From Baffinella frigidus (taxonomy: Eukaryota; Cryptophyceae; Cryptomonadales; Baffinellaceae): DNA of 11,495 nt. Positions within the stretch are counted from its first letter, which is position 1. Each line of letters starts with the position of its first letter. The notes below the pieces were generated by a model, which made no database searches, was not told the DNA's origin, and saw only the letters and a program-made list of their open reading frames with translations. Below are positions 9,401 to 11,277 of this stretch, in pieces. The stretch covers positions 701,897 through 713,391 of the forward strand of contig MU646386.1 of assembly GCA_026770585.1 (NCBI GenBank). Reading direction: 5' to 3'. The position numbers were made by a program, and so were the translations under genes.

Positions 9401-11193
9401 TTCACCCCGGATTTACAGGGTGGAAGAGGGCTCAGAACCTGCAAAACGCCGGGGTGGAAGAGGGCTCGTAACCTGAGCGCCTTGGATGATCTCTTCGAGA
9501 GAGACGCGTCCGCTGCCGTCCGTGTCGAGGTAGTCGAAGTCCGACTGCAGCGCCTGCAGGGTTCAGCGTTCGGGGTTCATGCTTCAGTCGGACTGAACCA
9601 GCGAGAGAACGTTGCAAGGTTTTGAATGCAGGGTTCAGGGGAGTTCAAGGTGTAGGGTGTCGGGGCGTGTGCGCCCATAACGTACGTTGCAAGGTTCAGG
9701 ATTCAGGGTGCTGGGTCTCTAAGCCCTACGCTCGAAACCCTAGTGATGATCTCCTCGAGGGAGACTCGTCCGTGTCGAGGTAGTCCAAGTCCGACTGCAG
9801 CGCCTGCATATGTGAGTTTGACTTTGGGTGGTGGACGTGTCTTAGTAAATTGCACCAAGCACGTACGGTGCAGGGTTTAAGGGTTAGAGCTTGGGGGTAC
9901 GGGTTTACGGTTTACGGTATGGGGTTCAGGGTGTAGGGTGCAACGTTCAGGGTTCAAGGCGTAGGGTGTCGAAAACGTCCCTAAACTCTAAGAAGGTGTC
10001 AACGTAGTCGAAGTCAGACTGCAGCGCCTGCACCCAGCACGCCAGTTGCAAGGTTCAGTGTTCAGCGTGTAGGGTTCAGGGTGTAGGGCTCAGGGTTCAG
10101 GGTTTGCAAAGCGGTCGTTGCCCTTCGAATCGTTCAAGCGACACGCCCGCACTCAGCAGTGCACGTTCGCCCTGACCCCTAAACCCTACACCCTAAGCCC
10201 TGAACCCTAATCCCTAAAATCCCTAACCCAGGCAACGTTGGGGTCCCGCATCCACAGGCTCAGACGGGAAGACACCAGGAAGCTATTGAGGGGTTCGGGT
10301 TGTTTAGGGTTTAAAGTTTAGGTTTTAGGGTTGAGGCATTAGGGTTTAGGGTTGAGGGTTGAGGGCTTAGGGTTTAGGGCTTAGGAATGAGGGTTGAGGG
10401 TTTAGGGTTTAGAGAGGGGGGGTCACCAGAAAGCCTTCCCTGATCAACGCGTCCCACGATGACTTCCCGCTGTACGCTCCAAGTTCAGGGTTCGGGTTTA
10501 GAATTGAGGGTTTAGGGTTTAGAGTTTAGGGTTTGGGGTTTAGGGTTCAGAGGTTTGGGGTTGGGGTTCAGGGTTAAGGGTTTAGGGTTCAGAGTTTGGG
10601 GTTTAGGGTCACGATCGCTTCTCGCTGTGTACCCCCCCAGTACAAGTTGAGTAATGCTCCTTCTTCTACCCCCAGGAATCAGTTGAGACGTTGGTAGAAG
10701 CGTCCAGCATCCTCTTTCAGCGCCTGGTCGCACAAAAGTGGCCACATGTTCGACAAAAGTTGCGACCGCTTTGCAGAGCGCTCTCGGTCAAAACGGCTGG
10801 CGCACGTTGGAATTTTGGATCACTCGTCTCTAGGCTGAGAGCAATAAAGAAGAGAAGCAGGTTGCAGCGCACGAAGCGTTACGAGCCTCGAATTACCGAC
10901 GACCTGAACCAAACACTGTCGCGTCCTACTTTATTACGGGCGTGTCCAACTTTGGTACGGGCCACGCCCCATAAATACACTCCCATATCCACCACTAGAC
11001 GTTGCCGATAGCGCTCTGCAAAGCTCACGCGGGTTTGCGGGTTGCTCCTTGCTGCGATCGTTGCACTCTCCATAACGGTGTCATCTTCGCAGGAAGCAGC
11101 CCACCAAGCAAGAGGCGGGGAGGCGTGGGAGGGCAGGGACCTGTCTGCGAAAGACACAGCCTCGAGGCAGATCTCATTGAAAAGGCCCTGGAC
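341..11193 (-). CDS. EF-hand / TKL-type protein kinase gene, 26 inferred exons, 3' end outside window
   Basis: Spliced model, exons N to C: 11193-11029, 10723-10690, 10476-10449, 10282-10228, 9553-9473, 9350-9270, 8385-8296, 8077-8015, 7596-7517, 6777-6735, 6551-6531, 6088-6029, 5531-5479, 5223-5178, 4966-4908, 4716-4675, 4434-4410, 4124-4020, 3552-3502, 3351-3286, 2574-2509, 2306-2248, 1608-1540, 1274-1207, 1024-975, 418-341. All introns are GT-AG except one GC-AG. The product has two recognisable EF-hands, two degenerate EF-hands, a linker and a serine/threonine or dual-specificity kinase domain that phosphorylates protein with ATP. All catalytic motifs up to APE are present, so activity is expected. 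By analogy with other EF-hand kinases, calcium binding probably controls the kinase; this is inference. No signal peptide or membrane segment is seen, so a cytosolic or nuclear location is a guess. The start codon and the kinase C-lobe after APE are missing. The part from 7596 to 341 is firm; the part above 8000 is tentative apart from the first EF-hand exon. Confidence 0.8.
495..555 (-). pseudogene. Decayed copy of DFG-APE exon (copy a)
   Basis: It reads VADCGAATSTTPSSERAGIS, close to the intact exon 26. The acceptor AG is changed to GG, DFG is changed to DCG, and similarity stops after Ala-Gly, before the APE motif. It cannot act as a normal exon. Confidence 0.8.
822..952 (-). repeat. CCCTAAA array in reverse orientation
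   Basis: Includes a run of about four exact CCCTAAA units around 907-936 and degenerate units on both sides. On the plus strand most other arrays read TTTAGGG, so this block is inverted relative to them. Confidence 0.9.
975..1024 (-). CDS. Exon 25: kinase catalytic loop HRDVKSLN
   Basis: 50 bp, acceptor AAATCAG, donor GCCAAG then GTCTCT, phase 1 in and 0 out. The split Arg codon is completed by its first two bases, giving H-R-D-V-K-S-L-N-V-F-L, then SSAMTAK. The catalytic Asp, the Lys two residues on and the metal-binding Asn are all present. DVKSLN is the form usual in TKL kinases. Confidence 0.92.
1029..1196 (+). repeat. Degenerate TTTAGGG / TTTCGGG array
   Basis: Repeating units of about 7 bases with C, G or A at the fourth position (TTTAGGG, TTTCGGG, TTTGGGG). 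It fills the intron between exons 24 and 25. Confidence 0.9.
1207..1274 (-). CDS. Exon 24: kinase helix E
   Basis: 68 bp, acceptor AAAACCAG, donor CACC then GTGCGC, phase 2 in and 1 out. After the shared Arg it encodes RLGRESAAGLEFMHAMRPPF then MH. This is subdomain VIa, typical of TKL kinases (AAGLEFMH...PPFMHR), running straight into the catalytic loop. Confidence 0.92.
1283..1533 (+). repeat. GTTT-rich derivative of the repeat
   Basis: Runs of TTTG and GGTTTGTTTG dominate, changing to TTTCGGG at the right end. It looks like a slippage-expanded form of the TTTGGGG unit and fills the intron between exons 23 and 24. Confidence 0.8.
1540..1608 (-). CDS. Exon 23: kinase helix D to E
   Basis: 69 bp, acceptor CTCGACAG, donor GCCAG then GTACTG, phase 2 in and out. 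It encodes SIFDYYTTKLVPARKRFDEE then TA. The frame stays open upstream to an ATG (MSLKEQARLDR), but the splice at 1608 is preferred because it gives the expected hinge reading PLGSIFDYY with correct phase. Confidence 0.9.
1761..1799 (-). repeat. Short CCCTAA-type array
   Basis: Degenerate CCTAAAT and CCCTAA units in the reverse orientation, within the intron between exons 22 and 23. Confidence 0.75.
1863..1933. repeat. Inverted repeat, 18-bp arms
   Basis: CGTTTTTGCCACCCTCGG (1863-1880) and CCGAGAGTGGCAAAAACG (1916-1933) are reverse complements with one mismatch, 35 bp apart. It lies in the non-repeat part of the intron between exons 22 and 23 (1609-2247), where nothing else is recognised. 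Confidence 0.85.
2248..2306 (-). CDS. Exon 22: kinase beta4-beta5 and hinge
   Basis: 59 bp, acceptor CCCTGCAG, donor CTCGG then GTCCCG, phase 0 in and 2 out. It encodes LIGATTQPQICMLSEICPL plus two bases of Gly. It matches the subdomain IV-V pattern of TKL kinases (LIGA...ICMLSE...LGS). The phase fits exon 23 (GG plus A gives Gly), producing PLGSIFDYY. Confidence 0.9.
2311..2489 (+). repeat. TTTAGGG array with about six exact units
   Basis: Degenerate units lead into an almost perfect TTTAGGG run at about 2433-2475. It fills most of the intron between exons 21 and 22. Confidence 0.92.
2509..2574 (-). CDS. Exon 21: kinase helix C
   Basis: 66 bp, phase 0 at both ends, acceptor ATGGACAG, donor CACCAG then GTCTTA. 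It encodes VMRETEQEVALMRKMTHPNC then HQ. The Glu before Val-Ala-Leu-Met is the expected subdomain III Glu, and HPN is the usual end of helix C in subdomain IV. Confidence 0.92.
2575..3285. other. Unique intron sequence between exons 20 and 21, no gene seen
   Basis: This 711-bp stretch is almost free of the telomere-like repeat. It holds two short hairpins (GGGGGTCG / CGACCCCC near 2665, CCGTCCC / GGGACGG near 2712), a direct repeat TCCAGTTCAGAC at 2893 and 3038, and three ACCCG units near 3246. No reading frame in it resembles a protein. It begins and ends with a short duplicated CAGGTGAT at the splice sites. Confidence 0.6.
3286..3351 (-). CDS. Exon 20: kinase VAAK strand
   Basis: 66 bp, phase 0 at both ends, acceptor CGAAACCAG, donor CCCCAG then GTGATA. 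It encodes ATYAGVNGEVAAKFLWTQGT then PQ. VAAK matches the subdomain II VAxK motif whose Lys contacts the ATP phosphates and pairs with the helix C Glu in the next exon. Confidence 0.92.
3352..3495 (+). repeat. GGGTGTG / TTTAGGG array
   Basis: Units GGGTGTG expand at 3365-3430 and change to TTTAGGG forms. It is the intron between exons 19 and 20. Confidence 0.85.
3502..3552 (-). CDS. Exon 19: kinase glycine-rich loop
   Basis: 51 bp, phase 0 at both ends, acceptor CAACCAG, donor TACTCA then GTAACG. It encodes LRTIKKLGEGGQGVAYS. The motif GEGGQGVAY is the nucleotide-binding glycine-rich loop (subdomain I, GxGxxGxV) that positions the ATP phosphates. Confidence 0.92.
3558..4013 (+). repeat. Mixed TTTATGG / TTTCGGG / TTTAGGG array
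   Basis: From left to right the unit changes: TTTATGG (3558-3640), TTTCGGG (3655-3705), a unique patch (3715-3780), exact TTTAGGG (3783-3805), then TTTCAGG and TTTCGGG. Local homogenisation of unit types is visible. It is the intron between exons 18 and 19. Confidence 0.85.
4020..4124 (-). CDS. Exon 18: pre-kinase segment
   Basis: 105 bp, phase 0 at both ends, acceptor GAACGAG, donor CTC then GTAAAC. It encodes AHNLRQAVDPRSQCVTLVKS then QFCTVPKIDHVDLAL. It runs directly into the first kinase strand (DLAL then LRTIKKLGEGG). A broken copy lies at 4196-4253. The donor is made of repeat sequence (GTAAACCCCAAACCC). Confidence 0.85.
4196..4253 (-). pseudogene. Decayed copy of exon 18
   Basis: The minus strand carries CTCACAACCTGCTGCAGGCG and further on GCGTGACGCTCGCCAACTCG, parallel to exon 18. 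A 3-base loss, a frame-destroying change and an in-frame stop remove the coding capacity. It lies upstream of the intact exon in gene order. Confidence 0.75.
4289..4402 (+). repeat. GGA/GGGA purine-rich tract
   Basis: Units of GGAGGGAT and GACGGAGG with a long G run near 4318-4328. Lies between exons 17 and 18, where the transcript would be C/T-rich. Confidence 0.75.
4410..4434 (-). CDS. Exon 17: 25-nt linker microexon (PTVPLPRP)
   Basis: 25 bp, acceptor TCAAACCAG, donor CGACCG then GTGCTT. It enters in phase 2 (completing Arg) and leaves in phase 0, as exon 18 requires. The encoded PTVPLPRP is proline-rich, as expected for a flexible linker. It is needed to bridge phases between exons 16 and 18, but it is short and so only moderately supported. 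Confidence 0.55.
4440..4673 (+). repeat. Degenerate TTTAGGG array with unique insert
   Basis: Arrays at 4440-4535 and 4600-4673 flank a unique patch of about 65 bp in which I see no exon with fitting phase. It is the intron between exons 16 and 17. Confidence 0.8.
4675..4716 (-). CDS. Exon 16: linker (RFSDMMADNHFKD)
   Basis: 42 bp, acceptor CCCAAAG, donor GATCG then GTGCAA, phase 2 in and out. It encodes RFSDMMADNHFKD flanked by two split Arg codons. It lies between the EF-hand block and the kinase. No domain is recognised. Confidence 0.75.
4733..4907 (+). repeat. TTTAGGG array
   Basis: Contains two nearly perfect runs (about 4777-4805 and 4808-4828) among degenerate units. It is the intron between exons 15 and 16; its right edge supplies the GC donor context. 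Confidence 0.88.
4908..4966 (-). CDS. Exon 15: end of EF-hand 4 and linker, GC donor
   Basis: 59 bp, acceptor CCCTAG, phase 0 in and 2 out. It encodes VIDIPKILQFLYRTLLPDE plus two bases of Arg. The donor is GC (GAACG then GCAAAC), the only non-GT donor in the model. The phase fits exon 16 exactly (CG plus C gives Arg). Confidence 0.8.
4967..5160. repeat. Two opposed repeat blocks with a unique spacer
   Basis: TTTAGGG-type units at 4967-5039, a unique spacer at 5040-5095, then CCCTAAA-type units at 5096-5152 in the opposite orientation. The blocks could pair in the transcript of the intron between exons 14 and 15. Confidence 0.8.
5178..5223 (-). CDS. Exon 14: degenerate EF-hand 4, first half
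   Basis: 46 bp, acceptor CCTGCGGCAG-like (GCGGCAGG at the boundary), donor ACGGAG then GTGAGA, phase 2 in and 0 out. It encodes IFDELKSTSSKTNTE after the shared Arg. With exon 15 the loop reads SKTNTEVIDIPK, which keeps the EF-hand pattern of Ile at 8 but lacks acidic ligands at 1 and 12. Confidence 0.8.
5479..5531 (-). CDS. Exon 13: exiting helix of EF-hand 3
   Basis: 53 bp, acceptor CGTCGCAG, donor GAACG then GTGCAC, phase 0 in and 2 out. It encodes MQEMLREEMGVLPSNAE plus two bases of an Arg codon completed by exon 14. Joined to LTLPQ it makes a typical EF-hand exit helix, then leads into the next entering helix (AERIFDEL). Confidence 0.8.
5604..5637. other. Perfect 15-bp stem-loop
   Basis: Arms AAAAGCTGAGACCGG (5604-5618) and CCGGTCTCAGCTTTT (5623-5637) pair perfectly around a 4-base loop, AAAC. 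In a bacterium this would pass as a terminator; in this eukaryotic intron its role is unknown. Confidence 0.9.
5841..5927 (-). other. Possible cryptic or alternative exon (KLILPGNAPNVLG...)
   Basis: 87 bp, phase 0 at both ends, between an AG (CTAGAG) and a perfect consensus donor (GAGAAG then GTATGT). It reads KLILPGNAPNVLGVGALCRR then NNKNLYLEK. Including it would split EF-hand 3 between loop and exit helix, so it is probably not in the main transcript. Confidence 0.35.
6029..6088 (-). CDS. Exon 12: first half of degenerate EF-hand 3
   Basis: 60 bp, phase 0 at both ends, acceptor GAAACCAG, donor CCGCAG then GTGCCA. It encodes VNCAFLKYNIERNYRLTLPQ. The segment NIERNYRLTLPQ lines up with a 12-residue EF-hand loop (the pattern D-x-D-x-N-G-x-L-x-x-x-E), but with Asn at 1, Glu at 3, Tyr at 6 and Gln at 12. 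It probably has the fold and little or no calcium affinity. The exiting helix is in exon 13. Confidence 0.8.
6090..6381 (+). repeat. Longest TTTAGGG array, eight exact units
   Basis: Positions 6191-6246 are eight exact TTTAGGG units, flanked by GTGTAGGG and TTTGGGG variants. It is part of the intron between exons 11 and 12. Confidence 0.95.
6531..6551 (-). CDS. Exon 11: 21-nt microexon (VKQALVE)
   Basis: Seven codons between acceptor CATCAG and donor GAG then GTAAAC, phase 0 at both ends. It continues the helix of exon 10 (SKQAHQVKQALVE) into exon 12. The donor is formed by repeat sequence (GTAAACCCCC). Confidence 0.75.
6541..6558 (+). repeat. Left copy of an 18-bp direct repeat flanking an intron
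   Basis: Plus strand gcttgcttgacctgatgt; the partner at 6724-6741 is gcttgcttgacctggtgt, one mismatch. On the gene strand both contain CAGGTCAAGCAAGC, carrying an AG and a GT at the splice point. Confidence 0.95.
6566..6723 (+). repeat. TTTAGGG array inside a direct-repeat-flanked intron
   Basis: Degenerate and exact units fill almost the whole 183-bp intron between exons 10 and 11. The intron is bounded by an 18-bp direct repeat. Confidence 0.9.
6724..6741 (+). repeat. Right copy of the 18-bp direct repeat
   Basis: Partner of 6541-6558 with one mismatch. In this copy the GT is used as donor of the intron, while in the other copy the AG is used as acceptor. Confidence 0.95.
6735..6777 (-). 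CDS. Exon 10 (SYQKLVGNSKQAHQ)
   Basis: 43 bp, acceptor CCCCGCAG, donor CACCAG then GTCAAG. Its first base completes the Gly codon left open by exon 9, giving VQDG then SYQKLVGNSKQAHQ, which supports the junction. It leaves in phase 0. The sequence across its donor is repeated at the acceptor of the next exon. Confidence 0.8.
6781..7080 (+). repeat. TTTGGGG / GGTGAGG array
   Basis: Units change from TTTGGGG and TTCGGG to GGGGTGA (about 6963-7028) and back. Part of the intron between exons 9 and 10. Confidence 0.85.
7081..7360. other. Mostly unique part of the intron between exons 9 and 10
   Basis: Apart from the exon 9 fragment at 7130-7161, no repeat, RNA gene or coding segment is visible here. 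Confidence 0.5.
7130..7161 (-). pseudogene. Fragment of the 3' end of the EF-hand 2 exon
   Basis: The minus strand reads CCTCATGGTCCAGGATGGGT then AAC, matching the end of exon 9 including the donor (CTCATGGTCCAGGACGGGTAACC). It lies about 370 bp downstream of exon 9, inside the following intron. Confidence 0.7.
7364..7510 (+). repeat. TTTACGG / TTTAGGG array
   Basis: Units with C in place of a G (TTTACGG, GGTTAAGG) alternate with exon 9 donor fragments. Lies directly downstream of EF-hand exon 9. Confidence 0.8.
7397..7416 (-). pseudogene. Short fragment of the EF-hand 2 exon donor
   Basis: The minus strand reads TTGGTCCAGGACGGGTAACC, an exact match over the last exon bases and the donor of exon 9. 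It sits between exon 9 and the fragment at 7130. Confidence 0.7.
7517..7596 (-). CDS. Exon 9: EF-hand 2
   Basis: 80 bp, acceptor ATCTAG, donor GACGG then GTAACC, phase 0 in and 2 out. It encodes SDHNQSGDIDLDFWEFCFLA followed by FLMVQD and the first two bases of a Gly codon. Loop ligands Asp1, Asn3, Ser5, Gly6 and Ile8 fit an EF-hand. Position 12 is Phe and the Glu comes two residues later, so the loop looks as if it carries a two-residue insertion (Leu-Asp). Calcium binding is likely but may be altered. Several broken copies of this exon's ends lie on both sides. Confidence 0.85.
7722..7752 (-). pseudogene. Fragment of the 5' end of the EF-hand 2 exon
   Basis: The minus strand reads CTAGGTGGACCACAATCAGT and then CTAGGGACA, matching the start of exon 9 (TCGGACCACAACCAGTCGGGAGACA). 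It lies upstream of the intact exon in gene order and carries an in-frame stop (TAG) after a few codons. Confidence 0.7.
7923..7942 (-). pseudogene. Fragment of the exon 8 end and donor
   Basis: The minus strand reads GCGTTACGCCCGAATGGTGC, matching the exon 8 end and donor (ACGTTATGCCCGCATGGTCC). The reading frame is not conserved around it. Confidence 0.6.
8015..8077 (-). CDS. Probable exon 8: helix before EF-hand 2
   Basis: 63 bp, phase 0 at both ends, acceptor TTCAAACAG, donor GTCCCC (weak). It encodes KVIGREEKVVFFSRLERYAR plus Met and joins SDHNQSGD in frame. It supplies the entering helix of EF-hand 2. It is chosen over the very similar copy at 8197-8259 because only this one ends with a donor in the right place. 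A third fragment of its end is at 7923-7942. Confidence 0.6.
8083..8195. repeat. Fold-back segment with 13-bp inverted arms
   Basis: TGAAGTGGACCAA at 8083-8095 is the exact reverse complement of TTGGTCCACTTCA at 8183-8195. It separates exon 8 from its decayed copy and may be a small inserted element or the outcome of the duplication. Confidence 0.8.
8197..8259 (-). pseudogene. Second copy of exon 8 (KVIGQEEKVVFFSRLERCA)
   Basis: It reads KVIGQEEKVVFFSRLERCA and is preceded by acceptor CTCAAACAG, so its 5' part is intact. Its end has no donor where the functional copy has one, and the frame runs on into intron-like sequence (TTLKWTKSRTG). It could be an alternative exon, but a non-functional duplicate is more likely. 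Confidence 0.6.
8296..8385 (-). CDS. Probable exon 7 (MVTGRDVKALDLLLSKK...)
   Basis: 90 bp, phase 0 at both ends, acceptor TCGAACAG and donor GTAAAC. It reads MVTGRDVKALDLLLSKKSFD then LLAATRIEMG, probably helical. Its first third resembles the start of exon 8 and of the copy at 8197-8259 (VTG/VIG, basic and acidic residues). It may therefore be an old duplicate of that exon rather than a separate constitutive exon. Confidence 0.5.
8390..8540 (+). repeat. TTTAGGG array
   Basis: Degenerate units with G and GA variants, between exon 7 and unique intron sequence to the right. Confidence 0.9.
8541..9050. other. Unique intron sequence between exons 6 and 7, no gene seen
   Basis: No array and no convincing exon is visible. 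It contains an 18-bp palindrome (8664-8681) within a larger imperfect cruciform (8654-8692), and a small hairpin AGAGAC / GTCTCT at 8794-8811. Confidence 0.5.
8654..8692. other. Palindrome / cruciform
   Basis: CCCCCGGATATCCGGGGG (8664-8681) is perfectly self-complementary. Outer arms GGTCAC (8654-8659) and GTGACC (8687-8692) also pair. Function unknown. Confidence 0.85.
9061..9245 (+). repeat. GA-rich polypurine tract
   Basis: Almost uninterrupted GAGAGAGGGGAGAGAG and related units on the plus strand, with G runs. On the gene strand it is a CT tract downstream of the exon 6 donor. Long open frames here (SLSPLSLPS or REREGER) are artefacts of the repeat. Confidence 0.9.
9270..9350 (-). CDS. 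Tentative exon 6 ending FDVDEE
   Basis: The right-hand boundary is supported by a strong donor (GACGAAGAG then GTGAGC) after FDVDEE. The proposed acceptor (CAAACCAG) makes an 81-bp exon in phase 0 that is in frame with both neighbours, but it includes an 11-G run and an unusual R/G-rich stretch. The true acceptor may be closer to the end. I recognise no domain. Confidence 0.35.
9363..9472 (+). repeat. Duplicated intron-edge segments beside EF-hand 1
   Basis: CTCTTTCACCCCGGATTT occurs at 9363-9380 and 9398-9415. GGTGGAAGAGGGCTC occurs twice (about 9419 and 9453), each followed by a version of the exon 5 donor (GAACCTG, GTAACCTG). The donor region of exon 5 has been copied in tandem. Confidence 0.75.
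9473..9553 (-). CDS. Exon 5: canonical EF-hand 1
   Basis: 81 bp, phase 0 at both ends, acceptor CCCTGCAG and donor CAG then GTTACG. It encodes ALQSDFDYLDTDGSGRVSL followed by EEIIQGAQ. The 12-residue loop DTDGSGRVSLEE has the expected ligands: Asp at 1 and 3, Ser at 5, Gly at 6, hydrophobic Val at 8 and Glu at 12. It should bind one calcium ion. Two decayed copies of this exon lie upstream at 9742-9803 and 9990-10027; only this copy is intact. Confidence 0.85.
9742..9803 (-). pseudogene. Decayed copy of the EF-hand 1 exon
   Basis: It reads ALQSDLDYLDTDE and then shifts frame. Compared with the intact exon it lacks 10 bases that lie between two GTCC repeats on the plus strand, removing the Gly-Ser-Gly of the calcium loop. 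The acceptor is kept (ATGCAG). Confidence 0.8.
9990..10027 (-). pseudogene. Truncated copy of the EF-hand 1 exon
   Basis: It reads ALQSDFDYVDT and then passes into repeat-like sequence (CTTCTTAGAGTTTAGGG). The entering helix is kept and the calcium loop is lost. The acceptor GGTGCAG is kept. Confidence 0.75.
10228..10282 (-). CDS. Probable exon 4 (FLVSSRLSLWMRDPNVAW)
   Basis: A unique 55-bp segment sits between two repeat arrays, with acceptor AATAG and donor GTTAGG. It enters in phase 2 and leaves in phase 0, in frame with the first EF-hand exon. The joined reading DPNVAW then ALQSDFDYLDTDGSG looks like the helix leading into an EF-hand loop. The donor is embedded in CCCTAA-type repeat. Confidence 0.5.
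10285..10413 (+). repeat. Degenerate TTTAGGG / GTTGAGGG array
   Basis: Fills the intron between exons 3 and 4 with TTTAGGG, GTTGAGG and GCTTAGGG units. Confidence 0.88.
10449..10476 (-). CDS. Possible exon 3 (YSGKSSWDA), alternative end at 10427
   Basis: It follows acceptor CTTGGAG, entering in phase 1. Two donors are possible. GTTGAT after 10449 leaves phase 2 and fits exon 4. GTGACC after 10427 gives a longer exon ending WDALIREGFL, which leaves phase 0 and does not fit exon 4. The longer end is partly repeated at the start of exon 4 (GCTTTCTGGTG against GCTTCCTGGTG), so the original uninterrupted coding sequence may have read through GFLVSSRL. Confidence 0.35.
10485..10610 (+). repeat. 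Degenerate TTTAGGG array
   Basis: Degenerate units between possible exons 2 and 3. This is the last array before the retroelement side of the window. Confidence 0.88.
10690..10723 (-). CDS. Possible exon 2 (ALKEDAGRFYQ)
   Basis: A 34-bp segment starts after acceptor GCGACCAG and ends before donor GTCTCA, entering in phase 0 and leaving in phase 1. Without splicing the same frame reads on to a TGA three codons later (ALKEDAGRFYQRLN, stop) and is open upstream for about 30 more codons. It could therefore instead be the last exon of a different minus-strand gene. Confidence 0.35.
10768..11024. repeat. Inverted repeat, 20-bp arms about 217 bp apart
   Basis: GCTTTGCAGAGCGCTCTCGG (10768-10787) matches the reverse complement of 11005-11024 with one mismatch. 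It lies in the intron between possible exons 1 and 2 and could be the ends of a small transposon or simply a fold-back. No target-site duplication was recognised. Confidence 0.75.
11029..11193 (-). CDS. Possible exon 1 of the model (55 codons, no domain recognised)
   Basis: An open stretch begins after a good acceptor (CTTGTTTCAACAG) and ends at a consensus donor (CGC then GTGAGC), phase 0 at both ends. It reads VQGLFNEICLEAVSFADRS near the start and EDDTVMESATIAARSNPQTR at the end. It joins the next candidate exon in frame. I recognise no domain. It lies next to a retroelement fragment on the other strand, so the true 5' end of the gene may lie beyond the window. Confidence 0.4.
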
Positions 11194-11277
11194 CTGTTGA
11201 AACAAGGAGCTTATCACGCAGCGGACTTCGAAGGGAGTTTGAATAACCCCTAAGCGACAAGACCTAGGATCCTACAA

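Larger units (their letters stand above)
9554..10227. repeat. Degenerate repeats mixed with EF-hand exon copies
   Basis: TTCAGGG and GTGTAGGG units separate the two decayed copies of the EF-hand 1 exon. At 10172-10227 the unit is in the opposite orientation (CCCTAAA-type). It is the intron between exons 4 and 5. Confidence 0.75.

Noticed and set aside
10691-11253. Plus-strand open frames of 83 and 106 codons
   Set aside because: They have no recognised domain and overlap minus-strand segments that join in phase with the gene model. The second ends at a stop shortly before the RNase H frame but does not resemble a retroelement protein.
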